Below are positions 19,594 to 25,367 of a stretch of 25,367 nt of DNA, in pieces. The notes beneath the pieces were generated by a model. The model was not told the DNA's origin and did no database searches. It saw only the letters and a program-made list of their open reading frames with translations. Origin of the DNA: Amanita rubescens (Eukaryota; Basidiomycota; Agaricomycetes; Agaricales; Amanitaceae); assembly GCA_015039365.1 (NCBI GenBank), contig WION01000663.1, positions 1 to 25,367 on the forward strand. Reading direction: 5' to 3'. The number at the start of each line of letters is the position of its first letter. Position 1 is the first letter of the stretch. Made by a program: the position numbers and the translations under genes.

Positions 19594-19849
19594 AGTTATT
19601 GTATGCGATCCAATCATCGAAGAAGTTGATTTCATATATTTGCACAGCCAGTTGTTTTACCTACTCCGTGGCACCGTCATTACACTGGACGTGAAACGAA
19701 GTTAGGATAAATTACCCTGCTCGCAAGTCTTCATACTCACACCCTAGAATGTGAGCTTTCGGGTCAGATCGTTTACCAGTGTTTACCGTGACAAAAATTA
19801 GATAGATCATAGAGACACTGCGGCGCGAGCTAAGGTCAATTCCCGTTAC
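19594..19849. other. Spacer between reductase relic and second F-box copy
   Basis: No gene seen. It contains atatttgcacagccagttg at 19,636-19,654, repeated exactly at 21,058-21,076. The spacer is about 150 bp longer than the matching gap between the intact reductase and intact F-box gene. Confidence 0.45.
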
Positions 19850-20885
19850 ATGACTACTGCGACGCACCAGGCACTCCTTTGCGGAGAATTATACCACCTT
19901 ATATGCGAAAATTGCGATATTCAGACTCTTTCTGCACTATCACGCACAAGTCGTGATCTGCAAGAAACGGCGCTCGACGCGCTGTGGTCGGAAATGCCGA
20001 ACCTTGGTCCCCTCGTTCGTTGTATGCCCGGTGATCTTTGGGAACAACGGGAAGATACAGTACTGGTAATTATTTTCGTAATTGTTACTGCCAATCTATA
20101 GCATTAAAGCAGTCCTTCCGCAGGGTAATACGGACCATAGATTGGCATAGATTCCAAGTAAATTCCGCCCGGGTCAGAAAGTTTGGTGGATCTTCTCTCG
20201 GCGCTTGTCAGACGCGCTATTATCTTGATGCAGAATCCCGCCAGATTTTATTTTGCGCAGCTCAAGGAATGAAGATGAAGCTGCTGCCACGGGTCCAAGA
20301 GATCGTCTGGGAGGAAGAAGATAGATTATATCCATACATAACCTTATTGCTCTCACAAATGACTCACCGCCTGGGGCTAAATTGTTCTTCGAGCGAAAAA
20401 AAGGTCCAATCTCAACGAATGGGACTTTCACTCCTTCCTGCAGTTCCCACTTCATCGCCGCGCATTACGGATCCGTCCTTATCAGGCTTTCTGGGGGTCG
20501 TTGCAGTGTCTTACGATCAGGTGTTTCCCCGAAAATGACGATGGCTACGATCTGCAAAATTCCAAACTTGCGAAAGTTAAACATTATTGATTGTTATGCT
20601 CGACCACGCTTGCCATCTGTTTTGCCCTCAGATTGTCACGACTTTTCAAGACTCGAAGAACTGGAAGTCAGGACCATCAGGTTTAATCTTATTACAGTGT
20701 TGACGAGGATCATGCACAACGCACCTCTGCGATCTTTGCACATTCAATCACTTCACGTGGGTCCTGGGCGTCATTGGAAGCAAATCTTCGATGAAATGCG
20801 CGATAGCATTGCACATCCTAATCCGTTCGGTTTTACGAGCTTGTGCACGTCCAATACACCTTTGTTCACTCGCATAATGCGATGA
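19850..20885 (+). pseudogene. Second F-box/LRR copy, truncated and frameshifted
   Basis: Paralogue of the gene at 17,590-19,259. From the ATG at 19,850 it reads ALLCGELYHLICENCDIQTL, then LSALSRTSRDLQETALDALW and CMPGDLW. The first intron is altered: the only obvious GT-AG solutions are 36 bp or put the next exon out of phase. The second part is clear (RRVIRTIDWHRF, LLPRVQEIVWEEED, YPYITLLLSQMTHRL). After LSGF about 50 nt are missing, the frame hits TGA at 20,538, and the homologous sequence continues in another frame (ICKIPNLRKLNIIDC, NAPLRSLHIQ, WKQIFDEMRDSI). It ends near 20,840, about 200 residues short of the paralogue's C-terminus. A pseudogene. Confidence 0.82.
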
Positions 20886-21174
20886 ATGGAGGTGTTACGC
20901 CTATTTCAGTAGATTTTATGGTTGTTGGGACGTGAAACCGATAGCAACGAGCTAGATTCAGTACATCCTAGGCGAAAAAGCCATGCGTATAACGTTTTTT
21001 TTAAATTTTATTGATTGTCGTCGTTATGTTCAAGATATCGTTCAGTTCTGTTGAAGCATATTTGCACAGCCAGTTGATGTGGGAACTTTTACCCACTCCA
21101 CAATATGACCGCTTACCCCGTATAACAAACTACACACTGGTTCCCAATTGGCGACGTCGCCCAACCCTACATGA
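20886..21174. other. Intergenic, upstream of the MFS transporter
   Basis: No gene supported. AT-rich (for example 20,992-21,013). It contains the second copy of a 19-bp sequence (21,058-21,076) also found at 19,636-19,654, with weaker similarity continuing for about 30 bp. An in-frame TGA lies immediately before the transporter ATG at 21,175. Confidence 0.45.
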
Positions 21175-23654
21175 ATGGACATGGCCGCAGCTCGTAAAAA
21201 TGGCAGAAGACTCGTTGGGAAGAATTTGCTCTACACAATATCCGTATTTGCAAGCCTCGGCGTGTTCCTCGTGCGTGTCTACGTGTCGCTATCAGCTCCA
21301 TGTCTAACCCACGACCGGACTTTAGTTTGGCTATGACCAAGGGTATATATGTGTCTTTCTTCTCAGAGCATAGAGCTTATCACTGTTTTCAGTGTTATGT
21401 CTGGCATCATCACGGGACCGTACTTCATCAACTATTTCCACCGTCCGCGTGCCATAGCCGTTGGAAGCATGGTAGCCGTTTTGGAGATCGGGGCTCTCAG
21501 TACGTGCCTCCATTTCGAACTTTACATTTGCTCATATACAATATATGCAGTCACATCTTTGGCGGCGGGGCGGTTCGGTGACATAGTCGGTCGAAAAGGC
21601 ACTCTCTTCACGGGCGCTGTCGTCTTCACGTTGGGCGGCGCTGTTCAAACATTCTCAAGCGGATTCTATTCCATGATAATTGGACGGATAGTTAGCGGTT
21701 TCGGCGTGGGACTATTATCGTGAGTTTCGGCCACATGGCGAAGATAAGAGAGCTGAGACTTTATAGAACGATCGTACCTATATACCAAAGCGAAATATCA
21801 CCACCAAGTCATGTGGGGATTAGTTCCTTCTTCCGCATTTATCAACTTATGACGCGACTGTTAGAGAGGCGCACTCGCATGTGTAGAATTTACTGGAAAC
21901 ATTGTTGGATATGCATTTTCAGTTGTACGACGCGCATATTTCCACCATTTACGCGATAACTCATACATTTATTCTAGTGGACAGACTATTTCTGTTCTTT
22001 CTTCGAATCGGATTTAGCGTGGCGGTTGCCACTCTTTGTACAATGCATCATTGGAATAATTTTGGCCGTAGGATCATTGGCTATACCTGAAAGCCCACGG
22101 TAACGTTTAACTTACCTATTCGAGCACATTTGTCTTATCTGAATCTAAAGATGGTTAATTGACGTGAACAGGGATAAAGAAGGGTTACAAGTCCTCGTTG
22201 ACTTGCACGGAGGGAATCCAGACGACCCTTACCCTACGACAGTATTCGAAGAAATCAAAGATACAGTAATGAGGGAGGTACGTCGGTTGCCTTCTTGAAC
22301 GAAGGGCAATACAAACAAAAGTCAACAGCGGCAATCCGGAGAACCGCGAACCTACTCAGCAATGTGGAGAAAATACAAGCGACGTGTATTGCTTGCTATG
22401 TCGTCCCAGGCCTTTGCGCAACTGGTAAGTTGTAGCAAGTTCATTGTTACCTATCTGATGATTTGTAGAACGGAATCAATGGTATGTGTCGAACGATGAA
22501 TTGAGAAGACGTGCTGAGTTGGGCGCTAGTAATCTCATATTATGCTCGTAAGTCTTACAAGTCTTGCAACGATTCCTCTCTTACTCAAAGGTGATGGTCC
22601 GCTGTAGCCAGGGTTTTCGAAGGTCTGTCCGATTGCATATTCGTGGAATTCTAACACTAAGCCGAAACGTCGACAGAGGCTGGTTGGAAAGGACGTCAAG
22701 CGATACTTATGACTGGTATCAACTCCATCATCTACATCCTCAGCACGATTCCACCGTGGGTATAGTTTTGTTGCGGCTAATTACGCTAGGATCTCACTCT
22801 TCCGTTAGATGGTATCTTGTTGACCGGTGGGGACGGCGGCCGATATTGTTGTCTGGTGGTCTTGTTGTAAGATGACCTTTTTTGTACTGGCATGAATCTC
22901 AGACGACTTCTTAGATGAGTCTCGCTCTATGCGCAACCGGATATTGGATGTATCTTAATGTCTCCTTCACGCCAGATGCTGTTGTGATATGTGTAATCAT
23001 ATTCAACGCTGCGTTTGGGTACAGCTGGGGACCATTACCGTGGTTGTATCCTCCAGAGGTTTGTGTTATATTCGCTTCATAATGGTGTATGCCAACTATG
23101 CTGCCAAGATTATGCCACTGTCTGTGCGCGCCAAAGGAGTATCACTTTCCACCGCGTGAGTAACGCATGACATGTCGGCAAAATATATCTGATATCACGT
23201 CTAGGACTAATTGGGCATTCAATTTTCTTGTTGGCGAGGCAACGCCGTATCTACAAGAAGTCATCACATGGAGATTATACTTGATGCATGGCTTTTTCTG
23301 CGCATGTAGCGTTGTCCTTGGTAAGAACGCGCCTTTTCTTATTGTATGTTGCTAATGAGTGTCTCCGAACAGTTTATTTTTGTAAGTTTTCAATATTGAG
23401 GTCAGAGTTGGTGTTGACCCTTGGATTCAGTATACCCAGAAACAAAAGGCGTACCCTTAGAGGAAATGGACGCTGTCTTTGGAGAAGGTATCGTCCACTT
23501 CCATACCTTAGAAAAGGCCCAGAGCTTATATGACACGTTTATAGAAATCGCTAAGCATTCTATCCTCCCCTCAACAGACCAAGACAGTGAGCTTCCAACT
23601 GTTCCAATGAGTAGCCGGATCTTCCAGAGTATTTTTAACGATGGAAGCCTATGA
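21175..23654 (+). CDS. MFS sugar transporter
   Basis: Nineteen exons: 21175-21270, 21326-21342, 21393-21499, 21551-21719, 21767-21812, 21865-21924, 21978-22099, 22151-22277, 22329-22424, 22469-22481, 22530-22547, 22608-22622, 22677-22755, 22809-22866, 22915-23058, 23109-23155, 23205-23320, 23373-23381 and 23431-23654. All junctions are GT-AG with agreeing phases, 1,563 nt in total (520 aa). It is a 12-helix plasma-membrane hexose/polyol transporter of the major facilitator superfamily. Motifs: FGYDQGVMSG (33-42), GRFGDIVGRK (80-89), PESPR (202-206), QAFAQLNGINVISYYAP, DRWGRR (327-332), and YPETKGVPLEEMDAVFGE (448-465). The exact substrate cannot be read. The stop at 23,652-23,654 seems to come from a lost base: the frame two positions later continues as an acidic tail to 23,757. 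Confidence 0.93.
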
Positions 23655-23757
23655 CGCATAGGGGTGGGGAAGACGAGGAAGAGTTGGCCGGGTTGAATAG
23701 GGAAGAACCTGAGGAAGAGTACGAGTTGACAGAAACGCAAAATCTTGATCGATGGTA
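23655..23757 (+). other. Out-of-frame acidic tail of the MFS transporter
   Basis: Directly after the transporter stop, the frame offset by two bases reads GGEDEEELAGLNREEPEEEY and then ELTETQNLDRW before a TAG at 23,755-23,757. An acidic C-terminus with this ELAGLNREE pattern is what I expect in close relatives. No GT-AG intron could restore the frame, so the simplest reading is a 1-nt deletion around 23,650-23,665 or a sequencing error. Confidence 0.7.
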
Positions 23758-24218
23758 GTAGTGAATGGGATGCTGGCTTCACCCTTCTTTCACCTCGCGG
23801 CTTGCCCTTTGTTTACTTGTACTATCTATTCTAATATCGCGTTTTCACCCGTATTGTCCGTCGTCCTCGGAAATTCTATGGCAAACGTGTCGTCTCAAGA
23901 GAGATCACCATTACTTCCAATCGAGCTCCCTCCAAAACCCGAATTTTTACCTGATCATTCCATATATCCAAGCCCACCTCGTGCCCCACCCACCGATGAT
24001 GACGTTGCCGCCGCAATACGCTACCTCAGGAACGTTGAACACTATTTGCACGTAATTTGACTCTGTAAATTTCGTCATTCTAAGTCTTGTAATCAGTGCG
24101 TAGACAAATGAGCAATACCGATCTTGCAAACGCAAGCAAGTACCACTCAAGTCACTGCAGCTCACGCGGGAATACGTCAGTTCACGCATTTTATTATGTT
24201 TAGGAAACATCGTGTTGA
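23758..24218. other. Spacer with a small possible coding piece
   Basis: The ATG at 23,879 opens a 60-codon frame ending at 24,060. It is Pro-rich at first (ERSPLLPIELPPKPEF, SPPRAPPTDDDVAAAIRYL). This could be the first exon of the coiled-coil relic that follows, since a GTAATT site near 24,052 and a TAATCAG site near 24,095 could form an intron, but the frame after it does not connect. I cannot support a gene model. Confidence 0.3.
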
Positions 24219-24648
24219 GCATACGCAGCATACACAACAGGCGGTAGTGGAACTCGGGCTGGGCCGGGTGGTAGCGCAAATGATTTCCAGCGTATCACGG
24301 TACAACTGGGCCAGATCGTACATGATCTCGAACGAAGCAGCCAGAGCTACCAACAACTCCATAGAAAATACGAGCAACTCCATGAAAGTTATGAGCAGCT
24401 TGATCGAAATTATCAGCAGCTCAATGAAGAGTATCGACAGACGAACGAAAGCTCTCAAGTACTACTCGTTCAGAATCATCGAGATCTCAACGCGGGTTAT
24501 GTCCATCTTAACGATAGTGAACGATGGCTTAACGAGAACTATCGAGAGCTGAATCAGAATCATCACGGTTTCATGTGAATCAACAACACCTCAACGAGAA
24601 CCATCAACGGCTCGATATCGATTATCAGACCCTCAACCAGCAGCGTTG
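24219..24648 (+). pseudogene. Coiled-coil relic with 21-nt heptad repeats
   Basis: One frame is open from 24,219 to the TGA at 24,576-24,578. It reads LGQIVHDLERSSQSYQQLHR followed by successive seven-residue units of the form Y-x-Q-L-x-x-x (KYEQLHE, SYEQLDR, NYQQLNE), then looser heptads with NENYRELNQN. After a 1-nt slip near 24,565 the neighbouring frame continues VNQQHLNENHQRLDIDYQTL up to a TGA at 24,646-24,648. The regular Leu/Tyr spacing predicts a parallel coiled coil; the DNA is a degenerate 21-bp tandem repeat. No start codon sits in the frame and I do not recognise a family. Either the 3' part of a broken gene or an exon whose upstream exons I could not identify. Confidence 0.5.
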
Positions 24649-25367
24649 AACTTCGATAAATTGAAGAATAGGGTTTTGAAAGCAGTGCTTTGTTGGAATA
24701 CCATCGTCCGATGCCAAGATCATTGTCATGTCAAGATCTTGATTTGTTTTTCCTTTGCGCGCCGTTATAAGTCCGCGGCGTGCAAGTGTGACTATACACG
24801 CTCGTCGCTAACCGCTTTGGAAGAATGGAATATGTGCCCGAAAACAGCCAATAATGAGGATCCTAAGATTTTTTTGAAAGATCAGAAGGGTGCGTGTATG
24901 GAGACTGGTAAGCCAATTGAGAACTCCACCTAGAGGTCGTCGCCAAGCATGGCTGAATCAGAAACGTTCTATGGGGTTCACATGCGTCCGAAAAACATCC
25001 GTGATCTGCGGAAGTGTGGCAGTGCACTATCATGCTCCACACCAGCGCGTCGTTTACCGCTTGGCCTTCTCATAGCCTATTCGAAAATGCCAGAGCGGTG
25101 ACACTTAGCCTGTTGTGCCCTGCGAATTTGAAGTACGCTAGGGTATTTGGCATTGGGCATCAGTCCGTCGCTCAGAACTAATAAGAGGGTGTTGCCATGG
25201 TGAGCAGCTGGCCAGAGATACGGTCGCAGTCCCACGGCCTGGAGTCCATATGTCGAACCGGGAAGCTTGAGAGTTTAGGCAGTTGAGGCTCAACAATAGA
25301 AAGTGAAATTTAAGCGTTTGTATCTGCGGAAAAAATGCCTTGATGCGAACAGAGGCTAGAAGCATTA
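24649..25367. other. Right end of window, nothing assigned
   Basis: Short open frames on both strands (for example plus 24,646-24,933 and minus 25,365-25,138) are incompatible with each other, lack family motifs and have cysteine- and serine-rich composition typical of chance frames. No RNA gene or repeat was seen. Confidence 0.4.

Noticed and set aside
23650..23665. An extra intron at the end of the MFS transporter to reach the acidic tail
   Set aside because: No donor and acceptor pair of usable length exists between the last good codon and the tail; a 1-base shift is simpler.
24177..24458. Hydrophobic minus-strand frame resembling a membrane protein
   Set aside because: It is the reverse complement of the 21-bp coiled-coil repeat; the Leu/Ile runs come from reading CAG/CTC-rich repeats backwards.

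Overview
This is a gene-poor, duplication-rich stretch of a filamentous basidiomycete genome, most likely an agaricomycete (mushroom-forming fungus). The genes that can be spliced by eye have many GT-AG introns of roughly 45-65 bp and several exons of only 9-29 nt. The families are typical of that group: a C2-NACHT-WD40 NLR with its characteristic C-terminal module, an F-box/LRR protein, an MDR alkenal reductase, an MFS sugar transporter and a PX-BAR sorting nexin. I see no RNA genes, CRISPR arrays or intact transposons.

Left half (1-15,200). The 5' end of a short-chain dehydrogenase runs off the left edge on the minus strand. After it, a unit of about 6-7 kb occurs twice in direct orientation: copy A at about 780-7,606 and copy B at about 8,936-15,202. 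Each unit holds a plus-strand relic of a SNX41/ATG20-type sorting nexin, a short unassigned relic, and a convergent minus-strand NACHT-WD40 NLR. Neither NLR reads through. Copy A has an undamaged NACHT exon but a 13-unit, near-identical, frame-broken WD40 array. Copy B has a clean 3-unit WD40 array, but its NACHT region carries frameshifts and a foreign insertion of about 134 bp. In copy A about 450 bp of the sorting-nexin relic is inverted relative to copy B. Between the copies (7,586-8,900) lies another decayed, unrecognised minus-strand gene.

Right half (15,200-25,367). This part carries the intact genes, all on the plus strand: an NADP-dependent alkenal/prostaglandin-reductase-like enzyme (10 exons, 365 aa) and an F-box/LRR protein (2 exons, 538 aa). 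They are followed by a second, smaller duplication: a relic of the reductase 3' end and a broken second F-box gene. Next comes an MFS sugar transporter (19 exons, 520 aa as read) whose conserved acidic tail appears to be cut off by a 1-nt frameshift. The right end holds a coiled-coil relic built on 21-nt repeats and about 700 bp in which I can support nothing.

Taken together, the window looks like a birth-and-death neighbourhood in which NLR and F-box genes are copied with pieces of adjacent housekeeping genes and then decay. No operon-like cooperation between the genes is implied. All gene models come from reading motifs and splice signals by eye; no database search was run.
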